The notes under the pieces were generated by a model. The model did no database searches and had not been told where the DNA came from. It saw nothing but the letters and a program-made list of their open reading frames with translations. Positions 18,076-27,199 of a DNA stretch of 64,000 nucleotides are shown here, piece after piece (the first letter of the stretch is position 1; every line of letters starts with the position of its first letter). Made by a program: the position numbers and the translations under genes. The DNA lies in assembly GCA_021793405.1 (NCBI GenBank), contig JAJYSV010000006.1, forward strand, positions 62,001-126,000, written 5' to 3'. This stretch comes from Acidobacteriota bacterium (GTDB lineage Bacteria > Acidobacteriota > Terriglobia > Terriglobales > Acidobacteriaceae).

Positions 18076-18960
18076 ATGAGCCAGAGTGTCGAAAGCATCT
18101 CAGCCGCCGCCGGTTCCATCCAACTGGGGGATCGCACCGTCCACCGCCTTGGCTATGGGGCCATGCGATTGACCGGCAAAGGGATATGGGGTCCGCCGGA
18201 GAACCCCGCCGCCGCCCTGGCAACCCTGCGCCGCGCCGTGGAACTGGGCGTCAACTTCATCGACACCGCCGATTCCTACGGCCCACACGTCTCCGAGGAG
18301 CTGATCGCCGAAGCCCTGTTCCCCTATCCCCGCGACCTGGTGATTGCCACCAAGGGCGGCTGGGAGCGGCTCGGTCCCGGACGGTGGGTCCACAATGCCA
18401 GTCCGAAGCATCTGCAGGCGGCCGTGGAAGGAAGCCTGAAACGGTTGCGCCTGGAGCGGATCGAAGTCTATTACCTGCACATTCCGGATGCAGCCGTATC
18501 GTTCGACGCATCCGTCGGCACGCTCGCCCGGCTGCGTGAGGAAGGAAAGATCCGCCACATCGCACTCTCCAACGTGACCCTGGAGCATGTGGAGCGGGCG
18601 CGAAAAATCGTTCCCATTGTTGCGGTCCAGAACCGCTTCAGCTTCGCCGACCGCGAGTGGGATTATGTGCTGAACCACTGCGAGAAAAACGGGATTGCCT
18701 TCATGCCATGGGCTCCGCTGGGACAGAACCGTCAAGCCAACGAAGCGCTGGAGGATGTGGCAAGAAAACTCAGCGCCACACCCTTGCAGGTGGCGCTGGC
18801 GTGGCTGCTGCGGCGCTCTCCAGTGATGCTGCCGATTCCTGGAACTTCCTCTGTCGCACACGTGGAAGAAAACATTGCCGCCGCCGGACTCAAGCTGCCC
18901 GATGAGGACTTCCAACGGCTCTCCGAAGTCAGCCCGCCGCCCGCAGTGTTCCGCGACTGA
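18076..18960 (+). CDS. Aldo/keto reductase
   Basis: A 294-residue NADPH-dependent oxidoreductase of the aldo/keto reductase superfamily (TIM barrel). The tetrad is readable: Asp and Tyr in FIDTADSYGPHVSEE, Lys in VIATKGG, and His in VYYLHIPD. The C-terminal nucleotide-binding part is MLPIPGTSSVAHVEENIAA. ATG 18076 is preceded by AAGGAG at about nine bases and is preferred over the in-frame ATG at 18046. It resembles the YdhF/oxidoreductase-type subgroup; the substrate is unknown. It is divergent from the tubulin-like operon and precedes the polysaccharide cluster by ~90 bases, but no functional link is evident. Confidence 0.92.
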   Translation: MSQSVESISAAAGSIQLGDRTVHRLGYGAMRLTGKGIWGPPENPAAALATLRRAVELGVNFIDTADSYGPHVSEELIAEALFPYPRDLVIATKGGWERLGPGRWVHNASPKHLQAAVEGSLKRLRLERIEVYYLHIPDAAVSFDASVGTLARLREEGKIRHIALSNVTLEHVERARKIVPIVAVQNRFSFADREWDYVLNHCEKNGIAFMPWAPLGQNRQANEALEDVARKLSATPLQVALAWLLRRSPVMLPIPGTSSVAHVEENIAAAGLKLPDEDFQRLSEVSPPPAVFRD

Positions 18961-19046
18961 ATTGGCTCCCAGCCCATCGCTCTGGGGACGGGCAGAAGCG
19001 GTGTAGAAGAATGGCCAAGCTATAGTCGAGGGAAGAACGCAAAGTA

Positions 19047-19658
19047 ATGTCAGAAAACGAAAAAAGTGTAGATCTATCTGCGCTCAATTATTCCAAATTG
19101 CCACTACAGTACGGCACGGTTTCGTGCTACATCACCTTGAACGATAACCGCTACACGGTGGAGACAGTTGAGCTTCGCAATACCCCGGCATTGGGCAGAT
19201 ACATCAACTATGTTGAACTCAGTGCGGACGACCATGAGCGTTGGCTGGCTGGACAACTGGAACGCGATGACGCGCTAAATTTTGTTCTTGTGGCCCAGGG
19301 TAGATTTGCCGGGACTCTGAGCCTTTATAACATTCAACATGGCAAGAGTTGTGAATTCGGACGGATGATGATGCCAGATGATGGACGGCGCATTTATGCT
19401 CTGGCCGCAGAAATGCTCGGTATGTCATTCGCGTTTGAGATCCTGGGTATCCAAACCCTTTACTGCGTTGTAGTAGATGGAAACGATGCAGTTTTGAACT
19501 TTCATCTAAGAAACGGGTGGAGCATAGACTCTCGATATGAGCGATTTGAACAGGTAAATGGCTCAGATGCGCATCTCATTGGCCTAAGCGTAGATCGCTC
19601 AATGTGGTCTGAGTGTTTCGTGAAAATGCGCCCCCTTGCAAAGAGATTGTTCGCATAA
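19047..19658 (+). CDS. GNAT-family acyltransferase, probably amino-sugar N-acyltransferase
   Basis: A 203-residue GCN5-related N-acyltransferase (RimJ/RimL-like Acetyltransf_3 type). The fold is visible as ELRNTPALGRYIN near the N-terminus, NFVLVAQGRFAGTLSLYNI (strands 2-4), EFGRMMMPDDGRRIYALAAE (acyl-donor pyrophosphate loop region) and YCVVVDGNDAVLNFHLRNGW at the C-terminal end. It opens a tight operon with an acyl carrier protein, a KAS III, a dTDP-hexose ketoisomerase and a sugar aminotransferase. The likely job is N-acylation of the amino sugar they make, taking the place of the hexapeptide acetyltransferase (FdtC type) of known pathways. Whether the donor is acyl-CoA or acyl-ACP is not visible. 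The gene looks more AT-rich than the surrounding chromosome. Confidence 0.75.
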   Translation: MSENEKSVDLSALNYSKLPLQYGTVSCYITLNDNRYTVETVELRNTPALGRYINYVELSADDHERWLAGQLERDDALNFVLVAQGRFAGTLSLYNIQHGKSCEFGRMMMPDDGRRIYALAAEMLGMSFAFEILGIQTLYCVVVDGNDAVLNFHLRNGWSIDSRYERFEQVNGSDAHLIGLSVDRSMWSECFVKMRPLAKRLFA

Positions 19659-19699
19659 GAGGGGGCGAAATGCGCTATAAATCACTGGAAGGAAAGACC

Positions 19700-19942
19700 G
19701 TGAATAGAGATGAATTCGTTCCTCAACTTGAGCAAGTTCTGGAGATAAGCCCAGGTACGTTGCGAGAAGATCAGGAAGTCCGCGATCTGGAGCATTGGGA
19801 TTCTCTGAAATTACTGGAGATTATAGCCCTTGCCGATGAGCAGCTTGAGGTGCAGATGGATGCCGATTATTTGTCGAAATGCGTCACAGTTGGGGACATG
19901 CTGAAATTGATAGAGGATACCGCCGCGAGGAAGAAAGTATAG
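19700..19942 (+). CDS. Acyl carrier protein, cluster-dedicated
   Basis: An 80-residue acyl carrier protein starting at GTG 19700 behind GGAAGGAAA. This start puts the phosphopantetheine serine at residue 35 (LEHWDSLKLLEII), where it sits in standard ACPs. An in-frame ATG at 19670 with its own GAGGGGG would add ten residues and remains possible. The acidic helix II region follows (EQLEVQMDADYLSKCVTVGD). It lies between the GNAT and KAS III genes, so it is probably a private carrier for an acyl group destined for the sugar and not the general fatty-acid ACP. Confidence 0.85.
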   Translation: MNRDEFVPQLEQVLEISPGTLREDQEVRDLEHWDSLKLLEIIALADEQLEVQMDADYLSKCVTVGDMLKLIEDTAARKKV

Positions 19943-19974
19943 ATGCAAGGCCCAATTACCAGGGGCGTTACTCC

Positions 19975-21012
19975 ATGAAAGCAAGTATCGCCGCAATTAC
20001 ATACCGTCTTCCCGAAGCCGTACTGAGTAACGACGAGTTGGCCGCCAGATTTAGTGACTGGTCTCCCGAAAAGATTCAGGAGAAGACGGGCATAACAGAG
20101 CGCCATATCGCAAGACGAGATGAGTGCGCCTCCGATCTTGCGGTTGAGGCATGTCAAAAATTATTTGAAAGTAATATCTGTCGGCGCGAGGATATCGACT
20201 ATCTCTTGCTCTGCACTCAAACCCCGGATTACTTTCTACCTACGACAGCATGTGTTGTACAGGACAGGTTGGGTTTGCCGACGGCGTGTGGGGCGCTCGA
20301 TTTCAATTTGGGATGCTCTGGATTTGTGTACGGACTCGGTCTTGCGAAGGGTCTGGTTGAGACCGGTCAAGCCAAGAATGTGTTGCTTGTAACCGCAGAA
20401 ACATACAGTAAATTCATCCATGAGAACGATAGAAGTGTCCGCACCATCTTCGGCGATGGAGCAGCCGCGACATTGATACAAGCGGTGCAAATCGACGAAG
20501 AAATATCGGATGAGCCGATTGGTCCTTTCATTTACGGAACGGATGGGCGCGGTGCGAAGAATCTGATTGTTCCAGTTGGGGGCATGCGCGAACGAGTCGC
20601 TTCTGACAGTGGGATGCAAGCCGACGCATTCGGCAATGAAAGAACGTCGGCAAATATCTATATGAATGGAGGAGAGATATTCAGCTTCACGCTGCGAGCA
20701 GTACCGAAAGCTGTTGATCAGTTATTGGAAAAGACGGGCCTCGACTTAGACGACGTGGATTTAGTTGTTTTTCATCAGGCGAATCGCTACATGCTCGATC
20801 ACCTCCAGAAGAAAATAAAAATTCCCGAAGATAAGTTTGTCATTGCAATGGAGCAAGTGGGCAATACCGTGTCATCTACGATTCCAATTGCTCTTAGCGA
20901 TGCGGCCGCCTCAGGAAGGCTCAAAGATGGGCAGCGCGTGATGGTAGTAGGCTTTGGCGTGGGTTATTCATGGGCAGCCACCATCATTCGTTGGCGCATG
21001 GGCTGTCAATGA
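19975..21012 (+). CDS. 3-oxoacyl-ACP synthase III (KAS III/FabH-like)
   Basis: A 345-residue thiolase-fold enzyme from ATG 19975. The catalytic triad is complete: Cys114 (NLGCSGFVYGL), His267 (FHQANRYMLDH) and Asn297 (VGNTVSSTIPIAL), with the 30-residue His-Asn spacing of FabH. It should condense an acyl-CoA or acyl-ACP with malonyl-ACP, or act as an acyl-transfer relative. It follows the ACP gene by 32 bases inside a sugar-biosynthesis operon, so the product is more likely a short acyl group for the amino sugar than membrane lipid. There is no ketoreductase or dehydratase next to it; these would have to come from general fatty-acid synthesis. Confidence 0.9.
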   Translation: MKASIAAITYRLPEAVLSNDELAARFSDWSPEKIQEKTGITERHIARRDECASDLAVEACQKLFESNICRREDIDYLLLCTQTPDYFLPTTACVVQDRLGLPTACGALDFNLGCSGFVYGLGLAKGLVETGQAKNVLLVTAETYSKFIHENDRSVRTIFGDGAAATLIQAVQIDEEISDEPIGPFIYGTDGRGAKNLIVPVGGMRERVASDSGMQADAFGNERTSANIYMNGGEIFSFTLRAVPKAVDQLLEKTGLDLDDVDLVVFHQANRYMLDHLQKKIKIPEDKFVIAMEQVGNTVSSTIPIALSDAAASGRLKDGQRVMVVGFGVGYSWAATIIRWRMGCQ

Positions 21013-21035
21013 AATTATGGTAAGGACGTTGATCA

Positions 21036-21479
21036 ATGACTCGACTGCCAGATAATGCTGACACGAAACAATCGCTTGATCTTTGCAAAATCATCGACCT
21101 GCCGAAAATCTCCGATCCACGTGGGAACCTGACTTTCATCGAAGGCGGCCGGCACATCCCTTTTGACATTCAGCGCGTTTACTATCTGTACGACGTGCCC
21201 GGCGGGGCGGAACGCGGCGGCCATGCGCACAAGGAGTTGCACCAGCTGATTATTGCCATGTCGGGCAGCTTTGACGTGGTGCTGGACGACGGCAACGAGA
21301 AGCGCCGCGTGCACTTAAATCGCTCCTACAACGGCCTGTATGTTTGCCCGATGATCTGGCGAGAGCTGGACAATTTCTCCTCGGGCTCCGTCTGTATGGT
21401 GCTGGCTTCCAACAAATATGACGAAGCCGACTACTATCGCGACTATGCGGAATTTCTCAAGGCGCGGAGTCTGGAATGA
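21036..21479 (+). CDS. dTDP-6-deoxy-hexos-4-ulose 3,4-ketoisomerase (FdtA/QdtA/WxcM-like cupin)
   Basis: A 147-residue WxcM-like cupin. FdtA and QdtA convert dTDP-4-keto-6-deoxyglucose to the 3-keto isomer, the step before 3-amination. The diagnostic motifs are present: [12 protein letters not shown] at the start of the barrel, [15 protein letters not shown] (catalytic histidines), [12 protein letters not shown] and [10 protein letters not shown] at the end. Galacto versus gluco product (Fuc3N or Qui3N) cannot be decided by eye, so I give no symbol. The stop overlaps the start of the aminotransferase gene (ATGA), which supports coupled translation and function. Confidence 0.9.
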   Translation: MTRLPDNADTKQSLDLCKIIDLPKISDPRGNLTFIEGGRHIPFDIQRVYYLYDVPGGAERGGHAHKELHQLIIAMSGSFDVVLDDGNEKRRVHLNRSYNGLYVCPMIWRELDNFSSGSVCMVLASNKYDEADYYRDYAEFLKARSLE

Positions 21480-22594
21480 AGATCCCGTTTCTTGACCTGG
21501 GCGCCGCATATTGCGAGCTTCAACCCGAACTCGAATCGGCGGTTCTGACTTCCTTGCGCTCCGGCTGGTATATCGGAGGCCACGAGGTCGACGCCTTCGA
21601 GCAGGAATTCGCCGCCTATACGGAAACGCAGCATTGCGTCGGAGTCGCCAACGGACTGGACGCGCTGCGCCTCGCGCTGCTTGCCATGGGTATTGGCGCC
21701 GGGGATGAGGTCATCGTTCCCTCCAACACGTACATTGCCACCTGGCTGGCAGTCAGCGAATGCGGAGCCGTCCCCGTTCCCGTGGAGCCGGTTGAGTCCA
21801 CCTGCAATCTCGATCCCGGCAGAATTGAAGCGGCCATCACGCCGCGCACCAAGGCCATTCTGCCGGTGCATCTGTATGGCCAGCCGGCGGACATTGACCC
21901 GATTGTCGACGTGGCGCGCAAGCATGGTTTGCGCGTTCTGGAAGATGCGGCGCAAGCCCACGGCGCTCGCTACAAGGGCAAACGGATCGGCGGCCATGGG
22001 GATGTTGTTGCGTGGAGTTTCTATCCCGGAAAAAATCTGGGCGCGCTGGGTGATGCCGGCGCGATCACCACAAACAATGCCGACATTGCCGACCGCATTC
22101 GCGTGCTGCGCAATTATGGTTCGCGAGTCAAGTATGTCAATGAAGTGCAGGGTTATAACAGCCGCCTCGATCCCGTGCAAGCCGCTGCCCTGCGCGTGAA
22201 GCTGAAATATTTGGATGAATGGAACACTCGCCGGGCGAGAATCGCGGCTCGCTACACAGTTGCGCTCCATGGTACAGGGCTGATACTCCCGTCTGTGCCT
22301 GAGTGGGTGGAACCGATCTGGCATCTGTATGTCGTGCGGCATCCGCAACGCGATCGGCTGCAAAAGTCGCTGAGTGAGGCTGGCATCGGCACTCTGATCC
22401 ACTATCCCATTCCGCCGCACTTGCAGCAGGCATATGAGGGATGCGGATTCGCGGCGGGACAGTTTCCCATCGCGGAGCGCATGGCGAACCAGGTGCTCAG
22501 CCTCCCAATGGGTCCGCAACTGCAGGATGCCGATGTCGAAGCAGTGATCGCTGTACTACAGGATGTCGCGCGAAGGTTCGAGACGACCCGATGA
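21476..22594 (+). CDS. DegT/DnrJ/EryC1 sugar aminotransferase (FdtB/QdtB-like)
   Basis: A 372-residue PLP-dependent sugar aminotransferase. The internal-aldimine lysine is Lys186 in [18 protein letters not shown]; other family blocks are [10 protein letters not shown] at the start, [27 protein letters not shown] and [15 protein letters not shown]. Together with the ketoisomerase upstream (4-base overlap) it should make a dTDP-3-amino-3,6-dideoxyhexose. The downstream flippase gene overlaps its stop (ATGA at 22591), so the isomerase, aminotransferase and flippase genes are translationally linked. Confidence 0.93.
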   Translation: MKIPFLDLGAAYCELQPELESAVLTSLRSGWYIGGHEVDAFEQEFAAYTETQHCVGVANGLDALRLALLAMGIGAGDEVIVPSNTYIATWLAVSECGAVPVPVEPVESTCNLDPGRIEAAITPRTKAILPVHLYGQPADIDPIVDVARKHGLRVLEDAAQAHGARYKGKRIGGHGDVVAWSFYPGKNLGALGDAGAITTNNADIADRIRVLRNYGSRVKYVNEVQGYNSRLDPVQAAALRVKLKYLDEWNTRRARIAARYTVALHGTGLILPSVPEWVEPIWHLYVVRHPQRDRLQKSLSEAGIGTLIHYPIPPHLQQAYEGCGFAAGQFPIAERMANQVLSLPMGPQLQDADVEAVIAVLQDVARRFETTR

Positions 22595-24099
22595 GTGAGA
22601 CCTCCGCCTCGTACAGGCGCATTCTGAAAAGCTCCTCCATCATTGGTGGAGCATCCTTCCTCAACATTGCCATCGGACTGGTGCGCACCAAGGTGCTGGC
22701 AATCTTGCTGGGTCCGACTGGCGTAGGTCTTGTCAGCCTCTATCGCGGACTGATGGTGACAGCCTCCTCCATCGCCACCATGGGCGTGGACACGGTTGGA
22801 ACCCGGCAAATCGCCGAAGCTAACGCGAAAGACGATGCTCGCACGCTTGCCATAGCGCGCCGCGCTCTCTTCTGGGCAACGGTGGTGCTCGGCTCCCTGG
22901 GTGCGCTGGCGGTCTGGAGCCTTCGTCGTCTGCTGGCCCAGCGCGTCTTAGGCAGCACCGCCCACGCCAATGTCGTCGGCTGGCTTGCCATCGGCGTCGC
23001 GCTTACCGTAGTCGCCGCGTCCCAGGGCGCGTTGATTCAAGGCATGCGCCGCATCGGAGATCTGGCCCGCGCCTCCGTCTATGGTGCCGTCCTCAATACC
23101 GTAGTCGGCATTGCCGTCATTTGGAAGTGGGGCGAATCCGCTCTCGTTTTTTTTGTTCTGCTCACTCCCATCGCCAGTTTTCTGCTGAGTTGGTGGTACG
23201 TATCACGGCTGCCCAAGGCTGGAAACTTCCGCATTTCTGCTCCAGAGATGACCCATCAATGGCAGACGCTGTTGCGCATTGGCGTGGCGTTCATGGGCGG
23301 CACCGTCGCGATGTCTCTCGTCCAGCTTTGGGTCCGCGTCGATGTCGGCAATGTCCTCGGCACACATGCCCTTGGTCAATTTCAGGCATCATGGACAGTT
23401 TCGCAGCAGTACATTGACTTCATCCTGGCGGCCATGGCCGCCGATTACTATCCTCGGCTGACCGGAGTCATCCATGACAAAGCCGCCGCCACCCATCTCA
23501 TCAATCATCAAACGGAAATTGCACTGCTTCTTGCAGGGCCGGTCTTTCTTGCCATGATGGCGCTGGCTCCCTGGGTCATTCGGCTGCTCTACACAGCGGC
23601 CTTTGCTCCAGCGGTTGAAGTATTGCGCTGGCAAATCCTCAGCGATGTGCTCAAAATCGCATCCTGGCCATTGGGATTTCTTTTCCTGGCCGCGGGCGAT
23701 GGCAAGACCTTCCTGTGGACGGAAGTTACCGCGCTGCTGGTTATGGGGATGACAGTCGCCACTCTGCTGCGGACCGTCGGCCTCGACATCACCGGCATCG
23801 CCTTTCTGGTTTGCTATGTCTACTACTTGCCGCTTGTGTATTGGCTGGGCAGGCGGCGGATCGGCTTTCACTGGTCGTCCTCCGTCGTTCGCCTGCTGGC
23901 GGTCACGTTTGCCGCCTGCGTCGCCGTCGACCTGCTGGTCCACTTCACCCGCTGGGGAGCTATCATTGGATGTGCGGCTTCCGTCCTGTTTGCCGTTCAC
24001 GCGGTCGGCCGTCTCTCGCATATGAGCGACCTCGGAGGCCCCGTAGGACGCATCGGCGCCATGGCCCGTCGGCTGACGTCCCGCTTCAGCGCATCCTAA
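22591..24099 (+). CDS. O-antigen/polysaccharide flippase, Wzx type
   Basis: About 502 residues from ATG 22591, overlapping the aminotransferase stop. It is a MATE/MOP-superfamily polysaccharide translocase: [20 protein letters not shown] and [15 protein letters not shown] are the N-terminal hallmark, followed by around twelve to fourteen hydrophobic spans. It should flip undecaprenyl-diphosphate-linked oligosaccharide across the inner membrane. No Wzy polymerase was recognised in the window, so polymerisation genes must lie elsewhere or the product is a single repeat. Confidence 0.88.
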   Translation: MSETSASYRRILKSSSIIGGASFLNIAIGLVRTKVLAILLGPTGVGLVSLYRGLMVTASSIATMGVDTVGTRQIAEANAKDDARTLAIARRALFWATVVLGSLGALAVWSLRRLLAQRVLGSTAHANVVGWLAIGVALTVVAASQGALIQGMRRIGDLARASVYGAVLNTVVGIAVIWKWGESALVFFVLLTPIASFLLSWWYVSRLPKAGNFRISAPEMTHQWQTLLRIGVAFMGGTVAMSLVQLWVRVDVGNVLGTHALGQFQASWTVSQQYIDFILAAMAADYYPRLTGVIHDKAAATHLINHQTEIALLLAGPVFLAMMALAPWVIRLLYTAAFAPAVEVLRWQILSDVLKIASWPLGFLFLAAGDGKTFLWTEVTALLVMGMTVATLLRTVGLDITGIAFLVCYVYYLPLVYWLGRRRIGFHWSSSVVRLLAVTFAACVAVDLLVHFTRWGAIIGCAASVLFAVHAVGRLSHMSDLGGPVGRIGAMARRLTSRFSAS

Positions 24100-24148
24100 C
24101 TATGCATCCCATATTCTTATCGTCATGGCCCTTGAGGACAGCTCTCTG

Positions 24149-25144
24149 ATGAATCAAGAAAACATGCCCCTGGTCACGGCCGTAATTCCGGTCTATAACC
24201 ACGAAAAATATGTCGCGGAATGTATCCGCAGCATCCTGAACCAGACCTATCGGAACATTGAGTTGATCGTCCTCAACGATGGCTCCAAAGATCGTTCTCA
24301 CGAGATGATTCTGCCTCTCGTAGAAGAATGTAAGCGAAGGTTTATCCGCTTCGAATACATCAATAGGGAGAATATCGGCCTATCCGCCACGCTGAATCAA
24401 GCGCTCGCGTGGGCCAGGGGAGAGTACTTTTCGGCGCTCGCGTCCGACGATGTTGCACTGCCGGAAAAGATCGAAGTGCTTGTCGATGCGCTGGAAGCAA
24501 AGGGCCCCACCTACGCCGCAGCCTTCGGTAACGCGTGGATTATCGATGATGCAGGTCAAAGAATTCGCCTCGATTATCATGAGCGCATCTCTGAGAATGC
24601 GGACGGAGGGACCCACGCCGATATCATGGGGCACTACACCAGAGGCCGGAAGATCAACTACAAGGGAGAAGAATTTGGCACCTATTCGACTCTGATTGCG
24701 GGCAATTACTTACCTGCAATGTCGAACATGGTCAGGACGAACGCCATCAGGGAGGCCGGTGGATGGACACCCGGCAACATGGTGGAAGATGTGGAAATGT
24801 GGCTCAAGCTCAGCAAGACATTCAAGTTTTTGTATGTTGACCAGCCTGTGGCTCTGTATCGGTGGCACCAATCGAACTCAATGAAAGTATTCACTGGAAA
24901 ATTGCGTTGCGCGGCTCTCGTTTTGCTGGCCAAAGAAAAGGACTTCTGCCTCGAACACGGCTTAAAGAAGATATGGCAGGATCAATATGCGGGAATACTA
25001 TTCTCCCTACTCAGAGACAAAACCGTGCCATTCTCCAGAAAAATCTCTGCGATCGAAATTGCGGAATCTTGGGTGATTCTGTCTGGGTTTATGCGTCGGG
25101 TCGTCAAAAAAATGCTGATTGCTTCGCATCTTCATACATCGTGA
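24149..25144 (+). CDS. GT2 family glycosyltransferase (duplicated, copy 1)
   Basis: A 331-residue GT-A glycosyltransferase: PLVTAVIPVYNHEKYVAECI, the nucleotide-binding VLNDGSKDRSHEM, and SALASDDVALPEKIE carrying the DXD-type acids. The start at ATG 24149 is set by GAGGA upstream and by comparison with the second copy (29644-30657), where the same leader (CTTGAGGA, then ATGAAT) is conserved; ATG 24125 also lies in frame. The C-terminal part (WLKLSKTFKFLYVDQPVALY) is shared with the copy. It is a cytoplasmic or membrane-associated enzyme that adds one sugar to the lipid-linked oligosaccharide; the sugar is unknown. Confidence 0.9.
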   Translation: MNQENMPLVTAVIPVYNHEKYVAECIRSILNQTYRNIELIVLNDGSKDRSHEMILPLVEECKRRFIRFEYINRENIGLSATLNQALAWARGEYFSALASDDVALPEKIEVLVDALEAKGPTYAAAFGNAWIIDDAGQRIRLDYHERISENADGGTHADIMGHYTRGRKINYKGEEFGTYSTLIAGNYLPAMSNMVRTNAIREAGGWTPGNMVEDVEMWLKLSKTFKFLYVDQPVALYRWHQSNSMKVFTGKLRCAALVLLAKEKDFCLEHGLKKIWQDQYAGILFSLLRDKTVPFSRKISAIEIAESWVILSGFMRRVVKKMLIASHLHTS

Positions 25145-25276
25145 AGCATCGCTGATATTCGGCGTGGCTCCCTGCCGGGATTGCGATCTTCTATAAACAA
25201 GTTAGAAGAATATTCAGGGAGCATTTGGAATGCGGACCGGTACGGTTTGGCGCGGCGGGATGGTTTGAGGATTATC

Positions 25277-26197
25277 ATGGATTTCGAGTGCATCGACGAA
25301 AGGTTCAGCACCACGCGGCGACTCACCAGAAACCGCACCGAACCAGATCCGTGTTTCCAGTTGCCCTCCATGCCTGCCCCAGCCATGGCCGGCGGCCTGC
25401 GAACGAGAGGTCTCTATAAAGCCGAGGGCCCGGAGCCGCTGGTCACCGTCATCACGATTGCCTACAAGTGCGCGCCATTCATCGAAGAGACCATGCTCAG
25501 TGTGCTGAATCAGACCTACTCCAACATTGAATACATCGTGATAGACGGCGGCTCAACTGACGGAACGTTGGATGTCATCAAGAAGTACGATCACGCCATC
25601 GACTATTGGATCAGCGAGCCGGATCGCGGTATTTACGACGCGATCAACAAAGGGGTAAGGGCATCCACGGGACAATGGCTGCATTGCCTGAATGTGAAGG
25701 ATGTGTTTTCCAGCAACCAGACAATCCAGATCGTCGCTGAGAAGTATCTGCACGGCGAGGCTCGGTTTATCTATTCGGATGTATTCCTGAGGAATGGCAT
25801 TTATGAAAAAGGTACGCTGCATAGACATATATGCGACCAGAGGCGACTGAACATCAATCACCAGGGATCCATCTACCAAAAGAGCCTGCACCTGGAGTAC
25901 GGGCCATACATCGTGGCAAAAGGGATGACCATCTCCGATTATCTGTTTTTTAGTTTGATAGATCCAAAGTATTATCTGAAGGCCGACGAACCAATCGCAA
26001 TCTACGATACCACAGGTATCTCCAGTTCCAAGACTTCGGTCGGTCAGAAACTAATCGTTGATTATATGGTAAATGGGATGCCGAGATATCAGTTTCTAGC
26101 ACGGCTTCAGCTGCTCTACTTTCCCAGGCAGGTTGAAACATTCTTGGTGCGCCTAGTGAGATTATTCAAAAAGCCAGATCCGCGATGGAAATCCTAA
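25277..26197 (+). CDS. GT2 family glycosyltransferase (WcaA-like)
   Basis: About 306 residues starting at ATG 25277 behind GAGGAT at six bases; the frame is open to 25181. The GT-A core is complete: PLVTVITIAYKCAPFIEETM, VIDGGSTDGTLDVI and SEPDRGIYDAINKGVRASTG, the last being typical of the colanic-acid-type GT2 subgroup. About 40 N-terminal residues before the core are not typical of the family. It follows the first duplicated GT2 gene by ~130 bases and belongs to the same polysaccharide cluster. Confidence 0.88.
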   Translation: MDFECIDERFSTTRRLTRNRTEPDPCFQLPSMPAPAMAGGLRTRGLYKAEGPEPLVTVITIAYKCAPFIEETMLSVLNQTYSNIEYIVIDGGSTDGTLDVIKKYDHAIDYWISEPDRGIYDAINKGVRASTGQWLHCLNVKDVFSSNQTIQIVAEKYLHGEARFIYSDVFLRNGIYEKGTLHRHICDQRRLNINHQGSIYQKSLHLEYGPYIVAKGMTISDYLFFSLIDPKYYLKADEPIAIYDTTGISSSKTSVGQKLIVDYMVNGMPRYQFLARLQLLYFPRQVETFLVRLVRLFKKPDPRWKS

Positions 26198-26394
26198 ATG
26201 TCTCTTACAGCGCAGGTCGGAATTTTCGCCTGCTTCATCGGATGTGATGACAGGAAGGATAAGGATTTGTAGTGCCTTTGCAAGTGGCGACAGCGGCCAG
26301 CTTGCTCGATGAAAATGAGATCAAAACGGTGTCCAACGGCGATCCACTAGAATGATCTTTGCGTACGACTATATGATCTAGAACTTTTAGCCAA
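26198..26394. other. Intergenic stretch in the glycosyltransferase cluster
   Basis: About 200 bases between a GT2 gene and the methyltransferase gene. I see no terminator or clear promoter. A short frame at about 26272-26355 ends LLDENEIKTVSNGDPLE, which faintly resembles the middle of GT4 enzymes (the VVPNGVD region). It may be another gene relic, but this is too short to claim. Confidence 0.3.
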
Positions 26395-27174
26395 GTGCTC
26401 CCTGATAGCGTGCAGGGACTCAGACTTTTGGAATCGTCGATGCCCCTAAGGAAAAGACTCGGGAAGATGATTGGTCCTTCGGGTCGGGACTTGATATGGC
26501 GTGTTGAGGCTAAGCTTTTCGCGAGGCCTTATCGACAACGCCTGAAGGGGATGCGGGCGCTCGAGATAGGCGGGCCATCCGATCTTTTTGGCCATGCGGG
26601 GTCGCTGCCTTTATATTCTTGCCTTGGAAGCATCGACAATGTTAACTACTCGACGCGGACCCTTTGGCAGAGCGAGGCAGTGCAATTCGGAGAGACTCTG
26701 GTTTGCGAAGGAACGGCAATCCCGGTTCGCGATGCGTCCTACGATTGCGTGTTCTCGTCACACTCCCTGGAGCACGTCGCAAATCCGATCAAGGCGCTTC
26801 TGGAATGGAAGCGGGTAATTCGCGACCACGGCCTTATGCTTCTAGTCCTCCCCAATCGCCACTTTACATTTGATTGGCGGCGTCTGGTGACCTCTCTGGA
26901 TCACCTGCGCGACGATTTCAGACGTGACACGCCCGAGACCGACATCTTCCATCTAGATGAAATCCTTGCCCTGCACGATTTGTCGCGTGATCCTCCAGCT
27001 GGAACCCCGGAACAATTCAAGGAGCGATGCTTCAGGAATGCTGAGTTTCGCGCCATGCATCATCACGTGTTTGACCCGGAAACCGCAGCACAGCTGCTTC
27101 GGGAGGTCGGATTTTCCGTCGTGCGTCAGGATATGAAAGATGTCAATATCATTACCCTCGCGGCCAAATCCTAG
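26395..27174 (+). CDS. SAM-dependent methyltransferase, class I
   Basis: A 259-residue methyltransferase-like protein. The SAM-binding loop is MRALEIGGPSDLFG, motif II-like acid is in GETLVCEGTAIPVRDASYD, and FSSHSLEHVANPIKALLEW plus MLLVLPNRHFTFD are motifs of the Methyltransf_11 type. Start is GTG 26395 or ATG 26440; nothing decides between them. Relatives in polysaccharide clusters methylate sugars or add terminal caps, which would fit here. Translation ends 25 bases before the next GT2 start. Confidence 0.82.
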   Translation: MLPDSVQGLRLLESSMPLRKRLGKMIGPSGRDLIWRVEAKLFARPYRQRLKGMRALEIGGPSDLFGHAGSLPLYSCLGSIDNVNYSTRTLWQSEAVQFGETLVCEGTAIPVRDASYDCVFSSHSLEHVANPIKALLEWKRVIRDHGLMLLVLPNRHFTFDWRRLVTSLDHLRDDFRRDTPETDIFHLDEILALHDLSRDPPAGTPEQFKERCFRNAEFRAMHHHVFDPETAAQLLREVGFSVVRQDMKDVNIITLAAKS

Positions 27175-27199
27175 CGATATATTCTATCGAAGAAGCGTT

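Noticed and set aside
21443-22519. 358-codon minus-strand open frame
   Set aside because: Antisense to the sugar aminotransferase, which carries the PLP lysine motif.
26272-26355. Possible GT4 fragment
   Set aside because: Only ~28 codons with a faint resemblance; not strong enough to call a relic.
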